Source: Sparassis latifolia
Taxonomy: Eukaryota; Basidiomycota; Agaricomycetes; Polyporales; Sparassidaceae
Length of the DNA: 64,000 bases
Assembly: GCA_018466975.1 (NCBI GenBank)
Contig: CM031561.1
Span: forward strand, 5,394,001 to 5,458,000
Direction: 5' to 3'
The translations under genes and the position numbers were made by a program. The notes below the pieces were generated by a model. It saw only the letters and a program-made list of their open reading frames with translations. It was not told where the DNA came from and ran no database searches. Shown here one piece after another: positions 34,699 through 45,579 of the stretch (its first letter is position 1; each line of letters starts with the position of its first letter).

Positions 34699-36203
34699 AG
34701 TGCTGTGTAGAGAGATGCGTGCTGGAGTGCGGCGTCTTATGGTTGAGATAGGTGCAAAGCTGTTCACTTATAAGGATCGTTCGTCATTATCTTTGTCGAA
34801 ATGGAAGTGGCACAAACACGGTGTTGAAATGTGGGAAATAATGTGAATGTCCAAGGCGACCCAAGCTATCGCCACCAGTCTATACCTGCTGTATCGCTTC
34901 GTCAGCACGGTGAACTCGCAGCGGAAAACATGAACAATTAGAACAGGACAAAGTTCCCACTCGACAGTGTTCAGATTCACCGGAGATCACGTAGAAGCGC
35001 AGACGAGGCTCTGAACAAAAGGTCCGTCGACCAATCTGTTAATACAGACGTCGCCGACATATTACCAGGAGAATGACGGATTTATTCAGAACAACGGCAT
35101 AAGAAAGACACGAGGATACTTTGAGAGACTTCCATTCATGCATGTCAACTATGCCTCTGCATATGACCTCCGAATCATAAGTTCCTTGCAGCAGGTATTT
35201 TCGCATGACCACTGTCCTTGCCCTGTGACCGTTAAAGCGCTGACGAACTCGCTGCGCTGACAGAAAGCCGAGATGCAATACTGATCATCAGTACGAGCGA
35301 TGGCATGGAAGTACCAGAGTGCGCAGCTTTAGAAGGTTAGGCCGAATCCTGCTCTGCGCAAGCGCTGAAGCGGACGATACCGCGGATCCTTATCTAGATT
35401 CATTGTGCCTTGTTTTGACGTCATTCAGCCTTCGCGTGGGCGCGGTGAACACATACTATGTTCATCAATCACTTCGTTGCTGTCTTGTGGGCCCAGTGTG
35501 GGTCTATCTGAGTGAAAGTAAGTGTCGCTTTAGTCGTTGAATTGGAGCTTCAAAATCATTAGCAGTTCATCACAGCCAGTTGGGGGTGCTGAGCGCTGAG
35601 CGCTGATCCACCATCGATTAGTGACTCATTGACATTGGAAGGGAAGGCGATTCCGGCGATTCTGCTTTCCGAAAAATGAAAACAAAGGGTCTCGTGGATT
35701 GGGAGGATTTCCATGCACGTGTTCTGAGGGTGGACATTCAACACTGGACGGATGCAGGGAATCCGAGCGCCTGTCGTAGAACGCGAATGAACAGGGCTGC
35801 AACCGGCGATTCAGCAATTCCGACACAAGAGGCACCGTATAATTACCTCCGCGGATCTTTGTATGTGTGTTACGCAGCTGCGCGCCGCAGGGAAGTCGAA
35901 CTTGATGGTAATTGACGCGCAAGTCATTGTTACTGCCGCCTTCTCAGCTTAGTTCTACCAGCCATCACGTAATTGAAATGTGTTCAGATTCCCTATCTCT
36001 CCAAGCTACCGCTCTCTGGATTCCACCGGGATGCCCTGCGTGTGTATTCTGTCTTGGCCGTCTTTCTTCGCCGCGAGTCATGAGGCTCACCAGGCTCTAA
36101 TATTTGTCATGCTGAACTTCCTGCGCTATTACAACAATGACCAGTCACCGTAGCATATAAGGTGAGCAGTTCCACATGAAGCTCGCCGGTCTTCGTCGTC
36201 ATC
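34699..36203. other. 1.5-kb divergent spacer between two beta-trefoil genes
   Basis: No supported gene. A short tandem repeat GAGCGCT (two units) lies at 35590-35604. Open frames near 35626-35922 are motif-free. The promoters of both flanking genes should lie at the ends. Confidence 0.4.
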
Positions 36204-37512
36204 ATGTCGTCCACAACAGCCTGGACTGCTCGTCCGATTATTCCCGCTGGTATCTACTACATCAGGCCGAGGAGTTCCAGCACACTCTGCCTCCAGTTGA
36301 ATGTCGACGACTTTTCCATAACTGCGGCTCAGGGGCCAGAGAGCACGAACACAGCACAACAAGTAAGTCTTGGCGACTCATTGCTACTATTGTTCTACCC
36401 AAATCTCACCAAATTCCTTTTTTACAGTGGAAGGTTGAATACGTAGATACCGATCACACGTACAAGTTTACGAACTGCAACAAGAACCTTGAGATGGGGA
36501 TCACTAAGGACGTCCCTCACGTCCGCGGGTCTATCCGCGGTGTTGGCGAGGAGTGGAAATGGCTCCTCACAAGTTACTGGAATGGTTTCTTGTAAGTAAC
36601 TTGTATTTAATCGCAAGCCTACATCGTGACAAGTCGATAATATCCAGGATTGGGGATACTAGCAACCCATACGTCGTGGATCTCGACGATGACAACAAAG
36701 ATGTACGCTCTCTGCCATGCTTTGTGTCTTCTGCGATCTTCTGACGTGCCCCTGTCCTCGCTATTCTGCACTATTTTCAGGTGGTTCTCAACTACTACTC
36801 GCCCCTGGTATTCACTTGAATATCTGCACATCGATACTTCCTCACATTTACGTCGTTTCACAGAAACGTCTTGATCGACAGGTCTGGGTCCTCGACCTGG
36901 TCGAAGGGACAGCGCCGGAGGTTACCATCATACCAGGAAGATCATACCGACTCATCAACCTCGCCGACACAACCTACAGACTGGGCATAACCTATTTGAA
37001 CAGTGCCTACAGGTTGTCCTTGAAGTATGGTGGTGATTCCACTGACAGTACTGTGAGTCCATTGGTCAAGTTTCAGACTATCTGCCTGCTCAGGAATGGT
37101 GTGCAGTGGTTGTTATGCTTCAATTCGGAGACCGGGCTTGTCATTGCGTGTTCATATCCCTCTGCTCCTCCGTCTCGTCTCAACTACGTTACCAACGACA
37201 CGGCCATCACTAACTCTGCCATTGTCTGCCGTTTGATTCCGGATGATGATACGAATGGCGTCTTCTAGTGCGCAATGTTCACCTTGCTAACCCATCTATG
37301 TCTGATTCCGATGTGCCCAGTATCAATCCGAACTCGGGCGCCACTGGGCAAGTCCTCACGTCGAGAACGCCTCTTGCCTATAACAGTGCGGTCAGTGCCT
37401 CTTTTCGAAATGTAAATGGGCATGCCTCCTCATGCTTGCCCTCCAGGTGACAGTTGTGGACCCGGTCAAGGACGACAACAAGCAGAAGTGGAGATTGGAG
37501 TTGTGCGGGTGA
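36204..37512 (+). CDS. Beta-trefoil (ricin-B-like lectin-type) protein, 3' end uncertain
   Basis: Exon 1 (36204-36362) encodes IIPAGIYYIRPRSSSTLCLQ; after a 65-nt intron, exon 2 (36428-36591) gives WKVEYVDTDHTYKFTNCNK and WKWLLTSYWN. Further joins yield IGDTSNPYVVDLDDDNKD, VVLNYYSPL, and KRLDRQVWVLDLVEG, then a second lobe from PGRSYRLINLADTTYRLG. The pattern G-x-Y-x-I, Q-x-W-x-(V/L) repeated is that of ricin-B-type beta-trefoil lectins, and the gene seems to hold two lobes like its divergent neighbour. The reading frame closes at 37268. A good-looking final piece (TSRTPLAYNSA joined to VTVVDPVKDDNKQKW, stop 37510-37512) lies beyond, so either an intron was missed or the 3' part is broken. 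Carbohydrate binding is a family expectation only. Confidence 0.55.
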
Positions 37513-38215
37513 TCTAGTTCGGATTTGTTGTCCATTAAGCTTTAAGACTGATCGTACTCCGTTGAAATGTACTTGTTGATTCACGCGAAGATCTGTATTT
37601 GTTGTGCTCTCACTGGCGTGTGGATATATTTCCGTCTCGATGCAATGAATGAAAGTAAACGCGAACCGGTGTCGCTTGGTAGGTGAGATCTCTTTAGGCC
37701 GCGAGTACGGACTGACGAAATCTAGGAATTAATATGATAGAGTTTCGTATTGGCCGCCACCCGGAGTTTTCCGCGAGTAGTGAGTGACTCGCAGTTACTG
37801 CACACATCCGCGACTGGTCTGGCTTCGACCCCACATCTCTGTGAATCATCTCCTCCCGTAGTCCCTTAAAGGCAGACTGTAAAGTGGTGGATGAGACGGG
37901 ACGGTATCGCTTCTCACGAAGTCTCCCAAAGCCAGACTTTCAAAATCAGTGCTACGAGAGGCAGGAGGGACAGACTGATATAAGTCAGCTCCTCACGATA
38001 CTGGAGATATTTCAGTGCTATTTCAGTATGTGTCTTCTGGCTATGGCGTGCAGTTCTCGCTGACATTCTCTCAGCGTTATTTGGCAGCTCTTTGGAGAAA
38101 CTAGACTCGGAGATACTTTGGGAGCGTCTAGTACGTCGTGCCGCAAAGTTTTGAAACTCTTGAATATTCCACTGATTCAGCCAGCAGCATATTCAAAATC
38201 GTGCCAACGAGTAAC
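37513..38215. other. Intergenic, no gene seen
   Basis: Spacer upstream of the next F-box gene. No motif-bearing frame; the ORF in frame with that gene extends upstream only to a GTG at 38138. Confidence 0.45.
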
Positions 38216-39569
38216 ATGTTATTGCTAGAACTCAACGACGACGTTCTCGCAGAGATTTTGACCTTCTCTGGTCCTGTCGATGCGATGCACTTCGGGAGGA
38301 CATGCCGTCACACATATGCCATTGCGATTCCTCATTATCTTTCTAACGTGACCATCCAGGACGCTGTACAGCTATACGGATTTTGTACCTTCGTACTTGC
38401 AGGGTCAAACCGCCGTCCGGCAAGCGTACATACACTTAGTCTCAAGCACACGAGTCTAAATGCAAGGTATCTTCCCACACTAGCAGAACTGCTTCGTCAA
38501 ACGAAGTGTCTCAAGTCATTGACGATTGGTAATGTAGAGGGCTTCCTCTCCGAGCCGTCGCTGGGGGACGCGTTGGCCGCCCTGGTGGGCCTCAACAGTA
38601 TCTCCTTCTCCGTCATAGGGAAACGTTGTTCCATGTTGCTATCAAGGATGGCCAGTCGTCCGCGGAACATCAGTCTTCATCTGATCAGAACCAGCGACCA
38701 GGAACTCATGCTCTACAACTTCACTGAATGCTTGGAGACCTTTCAGTTAGAAATAAACCACACTTCTTTGTACGGGCTAAATGCAGATATGATCTGGCCG
38801 CGCGTGACAACGCTGCGCATTCATGCCAGTGAGAGTTTCCAGATATCTCACCTCGCCCGTGCATTTCCCAATGTCCAACACTTCAAGTGCTCACACCCCC
38901 TTCCCATGCTTCCGGATTTGCATCCACATTGGAGCTACTTGGACGAAGTTGATACAAGCAGTCCTATCGAGCTTTACTCCCGTGTCCGCCGAATTAGGTT
39001 CCGCTACGATCGTGGAACAGAGCCGGAAGAGAACAATCGTGTTGCGCTGGCCATGTTGCAGCGCGCGTCACCAGTGATACTCAAGTGCGAGGTACACCCA
39101 GAAGTTGTTGAGCGTATCCCAGAGGTCGCACCTGACTTGAAGCACCTAACAATCTTTCTAAGGGACGGTCGCGGTGAGCTAATAGATCTCGTTGTTTCGG
39201 CTCAGTCGGTACGTCGTGATAAATAGTAGGTGACAATGACCGCCATTCTAACTTCTCTAACTTCTCTTTCAGCTGACGACCTCACGCGCTCTCCGCAAGC
39301 TTCCCCTCGTTGCACTTTCGGTTGGATTGTGCACCCAGTCACCACTATACGATGTTCCTCGCCTCCGCGATACTGCGCAACGGATCGTGGTGGCGCTGCC
39401 GACACTGGAGTACATCAGTTTTGATACACTGGATAGCCTGGGTTTCCCTCGTACCTGTTGCTGGTTCCGCGTAACCACCCGCGGTGTTTGCCTTCCCCAG
39501 CTCAACGTGCTATCACAAGCCGAGATCGGTGTGGTAGAGTCGGAGCTACTCTCGCTGGATCGCGGATGA
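38216..39569 (+). CDS. F-box / LRR-like protein
   Basis: Predicted 429-residue protein, exons 38216-39208 (993 nt) and 39273-39569, intron 64 nt. F-box at residues ~4-40: LELNDDVLAEILTF, AMHFGRTCRHTYAIAIPHYL. The family block YGFCTFVLAGSNRR follows, and irregular leucine-rich repeats LKSLTIGNVEGFL, FTECLETFQLEI, WPRVTTLRIHA, FPNVQHFKC, LDEVDTSSPIELYSRVRRIRF. The second exon carries the conserved tail AQRIVVALPTLEYISFDTL and CWFRVTTRGVCLPQLNVLS. Start at the first ATG of the frame. Predicted SCF substrate receptor; no lesion seen. Confidence 0.82.
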
Positions 39570-39799
39570 TCACGGACGTCCTTCCGCCCCGTGCTGTGGA
39601 ACATAGGCGCATTGCCTCCGCACTTGCCTCAGCTCTCGTCACTCATCTCTTTCTCTCCTTGCATTATTCTGTCTAGCCCTTCCCGACCATACTTCCTCTT
39701 GCACCAACCATTCATGGAATATTTATTGTTCACGTTCGTCAGCTCGAACATGGACTGTTACACCCCACACTAGCCTCTTTCTGTCTTCATCCCGTTCTC

Positions 39800-40480
39800 A
39801 ATCTTATATATCCAGTGCGGTACAACTCTTTTATTCCCGGCATCTGGACCTCCCAGAATTTCGATCACCCTCGTCCGTGGTTCGTCTCCTAAACTCCGCC
39901 GCCCACGCAGCATACAGAGAGAAAAGGCAAATTTACACGGACTGCTATGCATATGCTACCTCTATAGCTCAGTATCTCTCGAACGTCAACGTCGATCCCA
40001 CTCCAAGCTACTATTCCGGTTTTGTGCCTTCATGCTTGCTGAATCCCTCGTCTTCTTTCTGGGGTGTTCCGTCTTAGGATGCACATCTCCTTCCGTTACT
40101 TCTCTGCGGTCGCTGACTGTTGACAACGCGGAAAGTCTCCGCAAGCTTACACTAGCGGCGATCGTGGGTCAGCAGCCATATATGCTGGTGCTTCTGCTGC
40201 AGATGTCAAATCTGCAATATCCGCGCCTCGTGCTCGTGTGTAGTACTATGCCCTCACGCATTCTTGACCGTGACGACTTTACCGAGACGCGTAACATGCA
40301 GCGTTCGCTGGGCTTCATTGGCGAATATGGTGCCAATACTATCTGGCTCCGCGTGCACACGTACATGTAGGACAGGCCACTCTATCATCGCACTCGCATT
40401 CTCCGACGTCCGGCCTCACGAATCCTCCCCATGTTCACCGACTCTCCCTGGAGGGCGCTGATATTCCACCGCGACAGGAA
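39800..40480 (+). pseudogene. F-box/LRR-like remnant
   Basis: Downstream of the intact F-box gene, fragments such as TDCYAYATSIAQYLSNVNVD (39938-39998) match the family helix and strand. SLRSLTVDNAESL near 40104-40142 and FTETRNMQRSLGFIGEYG to IWLRVHTY near 40280-40366 match LRR segments of the intact copies. Stops and frame changes separate them and the F-box core is missing, so this is a decayed copy. Confidence 0.6.
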
Positions 40481-41487
40481 CGCACTCTACGGTACGCCGA
40501 GGACAGTGGCTAAACCAGAGTAGAGGAGAAAGCGCGCCGCCATCTCGCGCTGGCTGTATTGGCACCGCTCTCCTCATTCCAACATTTCGTCGCGATGAGC
40601 TGCCTTTATTGTTCTGCTGGTCCCACAGGTCCCGGATGCCCGCTGCGCCCCTTGTGTGTTCGAAAGTCGCCGAGACTGAACGCTACTGCAGGCTATTGCA
40701 ACGTACGTTTTCTCCTCTGCAGTGCGGCAAGGCGAGCGGTCAGACTGTACAGGTCTGGGTCCACGCTTATGGAGTCACGGAGGCAGCTAGGGAGAAGAAT
40801 GGGTATTATCACCCTCATCGACGGCGGGAGAAATAGTGATCTACGTCATCCAAGAAACGACAGAGCGGCAGGTTTCCGCTGTGCTGCGCGAACGGACACT
40901 CGAGGCCGGAAATTCTGAAGCGGGGGGGTGCTGGGTACGAGGGATGTCGCCGTGTGCGAGGGGTTCTCGTGCGTATCCCGGACGTTGCACCCTACTGTAC
41001 CTGAGGGGTGGACTTCCGAGGTGAGTGTTAAATTTTATACTCGTCTTCGCACGTGTTAATCTTTGGGAAAGAATACGTTGTGGCGGATGTCCCAGGCCCG
41101 CAAACCACCATCTCCATCCGCAGAGCTTGCCGAAGAGCCCGGGGAATGGTACAGGGTGCTGAATTATGGCCCTATCAAGGTTAACTTCACGCTGCTTGGT
41201 GTTGTCATCGCCGAGTCCCAAATATATCTTTGCAGTTGTTGATCGACAAGCTCGCTGTGCTCAGCACGATGTGTTTAGAGGCTCTGTGGCTTTGAAAAAG
41301 CCCGAGGGTACATGGTTATGTCAGTATTGTGTGTATAGAGTATGACAATAAATATTGAACGGATGAGTCTCATCCAACCCCGGTCGCATGGGGGACCTCG
41401 AAACAGAGGAAGTAGTGTGCTTTAAATGAGAAAATCATATAGGAAGTTCAATCAGTGTGGTGGCACCTGGGGTGCACGGTGACCTCG
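40481..41487. other. Spacer without clear gene
   Basis: Motif-free open frames only. Near 41170-41260 a short stretch reading KVNFTLLGVV resembles KFTLLGVV near 52540 in the duplicated zone, suggesting an old shared repeat. Confidence 0.4.
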
Positions 41488-41720
41488 CTAGAAGTAGAAG
41501 TCGAGCGTGACACTCCTATGGGCGCTAGAGTGGTCCGGTATTAATGAGCAAAAATTAACGGCATACGGCTGGTTTCCTAGGGCTGGCAGTTGCCGAACTG
41601 CGGCTTTCAGACTCTCTATGGCCGCAGTCATCGCATCTACCTTCGTCTCTATCGCGTCCATCCTGGCCTGCAACCCCTTCATACAATCCAGCTCTGAGCC
41701 TGTGATATGTACATGTGAGT
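41488..41720 (-). CDS. Possible small coiled-coil protein, C-terminal exon
   Basis: Reading leftward, after a plausible acceptor (ATATCACAG) comes SELDCMKGLQARMDAIE, then TKVDAMTAAIESLKAAVRQL and a stop at 41488-41490. The heptad-like spacing of hydrophobic residues suggests a coiled coil, as in small fungal microtubule or kinetochore-type proteins. Upstream exons cannot be identified with confidence. It could be a remnant. Confidence 0.3.
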
Positions 41721-41882
41721 ATCAGTCTCCAAGCTGGTAACATGCAAAAATGCGAAAAGGAACCTAGATTCCGCGGTGAGACGTCCGACCCTGGCACAGG
41801 AGCGGATCTATTAAGCAAGTGAGCGCTGGATCCGAAGGACTAGAGATGACGGACGAGGAATATGGCATACAAAGTCTCCGTC

Positions 41883-41944
41883 ATTGGACGTTGCAAGTTG
41901 GGTAACGGGTGACGTCACCCGTTACCCAACTTGCAACGTCCAAT
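41883..41944. repeat. Perfect 62-bp palindrome, 31-bp arms, no spacer
   Basis: From ATTGGACGTTGC to GCAACGTCCAAT every base pairs with its mirror base on the other strand; the centre is TGACGTCA at 41910-41917. The next outward pair (C/A) no longer matches. Such a long spacerless palindrome would form a cruciform or hairpin. Confidence 0.95.
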
Positions 41945-42235
41945 ATTGGTGGCACGATGAAGATCAGCGATGGGACTGCGGAGAGGGATGAGACGTATAA
42001 TACTAATAGCTCGGCTGGCGAATGTCGGTCCTCTGATTTTGAATAGGACGGTTTCCACATTAGTTCGCCGATCGCCGATCGACTTGTGGCGGGAAACACA
42101 AGATCCGTTGCGTATTTGCATCCGACATCCGCTGGGCTGCAACTTGGCTGCAACAAACATGCCCAAATGGCATGCAGTCTATAAGTATATATGTAAGGGG
42201 CGGTTGGTTCATCCTTTTCACAAATTCTGACGGCG

Positions 42236-43487
42236 ATGACAGTGCGAGATTTCACTCCGAACCCGCCTCCTGAAGCAATTGTCACTCTTCATATTCCCCT
42301 CCGTGATTTCTCAGATATCGATTCACTTTACTGGGCCGCCGCATTGGACATACCGACCAGCTGCCTGCCCAACTTTTCTTCCTATCCTTTGCGTTGGCTC
42401 TGCTACTTGAGTTTCTGTCTGACCGGTTCCAGGGGTGACCTGAAACGCTCCTCGCAGGCCGACTCCCCGCATGTAAACTATGACGACCAGACAGCCCTTG
42501 GCGAGTCTGCCAGCTTCTACTTCCATCCTGAGCGTTCGGCGTTCCTCATCGATCCGGACATGTGCGCGCGAGAACTACCTTGCGAGACCGATACGGAGAA
42601 TAGCGACGGAGATGAATTATGGGACCATTTGATGGAGAGGGAACATGCAGAATGTGTAGCGACGGGAGCCTCTCACGATCTATGCAGTGCGGAGCACTTG
42701 ATCCCTGCTAGCAAGGGCAACAAGGTGCGCGCTTTGACGAGATAAATGCCGAACATCATTCCTTTTGTGTTATCGCCATTATATCGGCTTGTTGACGAGG
42801 GGTAGGAGATACGACGACGCAGACGATGCCATCGTTGACAGTATCAACGACCCTCGCAATGCGCTGTTCGTCAACTTGTTACTGCGCTCTGCAATCGGCG
42901 CCATGGACGCCGCCTTCCTACAGGTATGCCGCCTTCGTTGGTTCGTCTATTTGTGGGCGTAGTGCCAATGTTACTCCGAACTTTATCCTGAAACCGGAGC
43001 ACCTCAATTCGCAGTATACTGGTGGCTCTCACACCTTCCTGCATTACTTTCCTCGTCCGTCAGAAATTGCCGATAATATCAAGCCCTATATCCCGCACGG
43101 CCAACCCATCCGGCTTCCCGAACCGAGGAATAGAGACACCTGGCCGCCGGAAACGATATTTGCAGCTTGTTATGGCTGCGCGGCGTTGAATGCATGCCCG
43201 TACACTCGTTCGTGGAAAGAGTGAGGCAGGAGTGGGTGGGTAAGGGTGAGATACCCCTGGATCTACCTGACGATGCGAGCCGCAAGCAGCCCCCTATGCA
43301 CGTTTGGAGCAAAGCTGCGCAGGAACGTAGAGCAGAGCGCAGCGAAACGGAGGAGGTGTGGGATATCTTGACCATGTACCAAGAACTGTTACATGGTGCC
43401 GCACAGGAACGGGGCCAACAGAGAGCTAGGGAGAATACGAGGGAGAGGGTCAATACGTGGTTACACACGACCGAAGATGAGGAGTAA
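42236..43487 (+). pseudogene. HNH endonuclease-domain gene, apparently decayed
   Basis: Exon 1 starts at ATG 42236 and includes the HNH-type block CVATGASHDLCSAEHLIPAS. After a GTGCGC donor the family pattern continues with YIGLLTRGRRYDDADD, INDPRNALFVNLLLRSAIG, and after a GTATGC donor TPNFILKPEHLNSQ. In both cases the position where an AG acceptor is needed (before 42781 and before 42973) lacks AG. A third disruption, a frame change, lies near 43190, between FAACYGCAALNA and the C-terminal frame running to 43487 (SFVERVRQEW to TTEDEE). Three independent lesions make loss of function likely. Intact members carry an HNH nuclease fold of unknown role in fungi. Confidence 0.6.
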
Positions 43488-44119
43488 ATAGCTCGTGTAC
43501 ACCGCCAGACGTTCACTTAGCTTCTGGTGCACTTCGGTCGCAGTCAGTCCAATGTGTTGGAGTTTACAGATAGATAGACTTCCGATAGCCTAATTTCCTG
43601 AAATTTTAGTCTCTCGCTGTTTGGCCTGCCTATTCCTCCGTGAAGGCATGCCAGAGCTTGCACGCACTTGGTGACATAATTCGACGTCCATCTCACCCTC
43701 TCGCCTTTCGTTGCCCTTGCCTTCGCCCAGGGCGAAGAGCAGGTCTTGCTTTGACCTTGAGACTCGTCTGGGACTCTGACGAACGATTCTCCTACGAACC
43801 TCGAAACGCAAGGCTCGTCACCTCGTCACTCACGTTTTGGACGAGGTGAAACAGCTGAGTGCGCTGAAGCTAGCAGGTATCATTCATAATATCCCTCGCC
43901 CCGGGCCTGGTACCGCCATCGCAGGTCCCAACTGCTGCAATGGACAGGGTGAAGATGCCAGTTGAGCACGCTACTTAGGCGTCTACTTCTTACGAGGCGC
44001 CTATCTGTAGATCTGCAGATAGTAAACCATATCGGGGACCCACGTGGCGACAAACTCCTCCATTTGACTCAGACCTCGTTCCTGCGCCTAAATTTAAAGA
44101 TACGTTTTCAATAATACCG
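43488..44119. other. Spacer upstream of kinase gene, includes left direct repeat
   Basis: No intact gene. The interval holds the direct repeat described separately and the kinase 5' flank, with A/T-rich sequence at 44090-44115 just before the ATG. Confidence 0.45.
43775..43958 (+). repeat. Left copy of ~185-bp direct repeat flanking the kinase gene
   Basis: The segment from GACGAACGATTCTCCTACGA through GACGAGGTGAAACAG, GCGCTGAAGCTAGCAGGT and CATTCATAAT to GTGAAGATG recurs at 47030-47218 with about 75-80% identity by eye. In one frame both contain DEVKQ..ALKLAG.IHN, so the repeat may derive from an old coding gene. Confidence 0.7.
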
Positions 44120-45579
44120 ATGGCATCGTCGACCCTCGGCCGCTGGGCCTCCAGGACTCTGGGCGGCCGTCAGCCTTGGCCCCTCAGGAACTTCTTCAAC
44201 CCGCGTTTCGAGAGGATCGGCGCGAGCCAGCGCATCGAGGAGGAGAGCTTGCCAGACTACGTCGCGGCGCGGTACTGCCCCGTCCGCATCGGCGACCTGT
44301 TTGCTTCGCGCTACCAGGTCGTCGGCAAGCTCGGCTTTGGCGTAACGTCGACCGTCTGGCTGGCGCGAGACCTGACGGGCCGCCGCCACGTCGTCTTGAA
44401 GATCTTTATCCGCGCCGCCAGCTTGGGAAGCGAGCTGTCGCACGAGTTGTCCGCCTACCAGCGCCTGGACCGAGGTCCCACATCACATTTGGGTCGACGA
44501 GCCGTCCGCACCCTGCTCGACTCGTTCACCATTTCCGGCCCTGACGGCGCGCACCAGTGTCTCGTGCACCCGCCGCTGTGGGACAGCGTCAAGACCTTCC
44601 TGGCGCGCAACCCCGCCGGCAGGCTGCCCATGCCCGTCCTCGCCATCGTGCTGCAGCAGCTCTTCCACGCTCTCGATTACGCCCACAAGTGCCAGGTTAT
44701 CCACACAGGTGAGCGAGTTCTTTTTTTTTGTCTTGCTCTGATCCGATCAGGCATGTCTGTGTGACACGAGAGACTCACACCTGGCCGCCCAGACATCAAG
44801 GCGGGAAACATCATGTTTGGCAGCGAAGACGCTACCGTTTTCGAAAAGTTCGAGCAGGCCGAGCTCGAGCATCCCACGCCGCGCAAAGAAATCGACGGCA
44901 GGATCATCTACCTGTCCCGCGACTTGGAAATGCCCAGCGACCTCGGCCTACCCGTCCTCTGCGACTTTGGCTCGGCCGCATGGGGCGAGGAAAGGCACGA
45001 AGAGGACGTGCAGCCAGATGTCTACCGGTCGCCTGAGGTCATTCTCAAGGTCCCCTGGAGTTATGAAATCGATATTTGGAATGTCGGCTGCGTGGTAGGC
45101 AACATTGAAGCCCACTGCAGGTTTTATTTGGTTTGCCAACCGACGACTGACGTGAACCTCCAGATCTGGGATATCTTTGAAGGCAGGCACCTGTTCTACG
45201 GAACCGACCCCGAACACGGCGCCTATCGCAGCCGCGCCCACTTGGCCGAGATCATTGCCCTCCTGGGTCCTCCGCCGCCAGGGCTCGTGGCCCGGGGCTT
45301 GCTGAGGTCCAAGTTCTTTTCTGAACAAGGCCAGTCCCCCTATCTCCTGCCTCGCTTCCTGATGCGGTCGATCCTAACGTGTATTGCTCGTCAGGGGAAT
45401 TCCAAGCCGGTATCGAGGTGCCGCCCCCCATCTCTTTGGAACAGTTGGAGACAAACCTAGAAGGTTCAGACAAGAAGTTGTTTCTGCAATTCATGAGCAA
45501 GATGCTGCAGTGGGATCCGCAGAACCGGCAGACGGCGAAGCAAGTTCTTGAGGACGAGTGGCTGAAGAAGCATACCTAG
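44120..45579 (+). CDS. SRPK-like serine/threonine protein kinase
   Basis: Predicted 413-residue kinase. Exons 44120-44708, 44793-45094, 45164-45329 and 45395-45579; the third intron uses a GC donor (GCCAGT). Kinase landmarks: GKLGFGVTSTVWLARD (Gly loop), VVLKIF (ATP-binding Lys), VIHTDIKAGNIMF (catalytic loop, HTDIK rather than HTDLK), LCDFGSAAWG (DFG), VQPDVYRSPEVIL (activation-loop end, SPE), DIWNVGC, and WDPQNRQTAKQVLEDEWL at the C terminus. The order and the short insert between catalytic loop and DFG are typical of SR-protein kinases and their fungal expansions. The gene is much richer in G/C at third positions than the neighbouring F-box genes and is bracketed by the direct repeats at 43775 and 47030. 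It appears complete. Substrates are unknown; many fungal SRPK-like copies are accessory genes. Confidence 0.85.
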
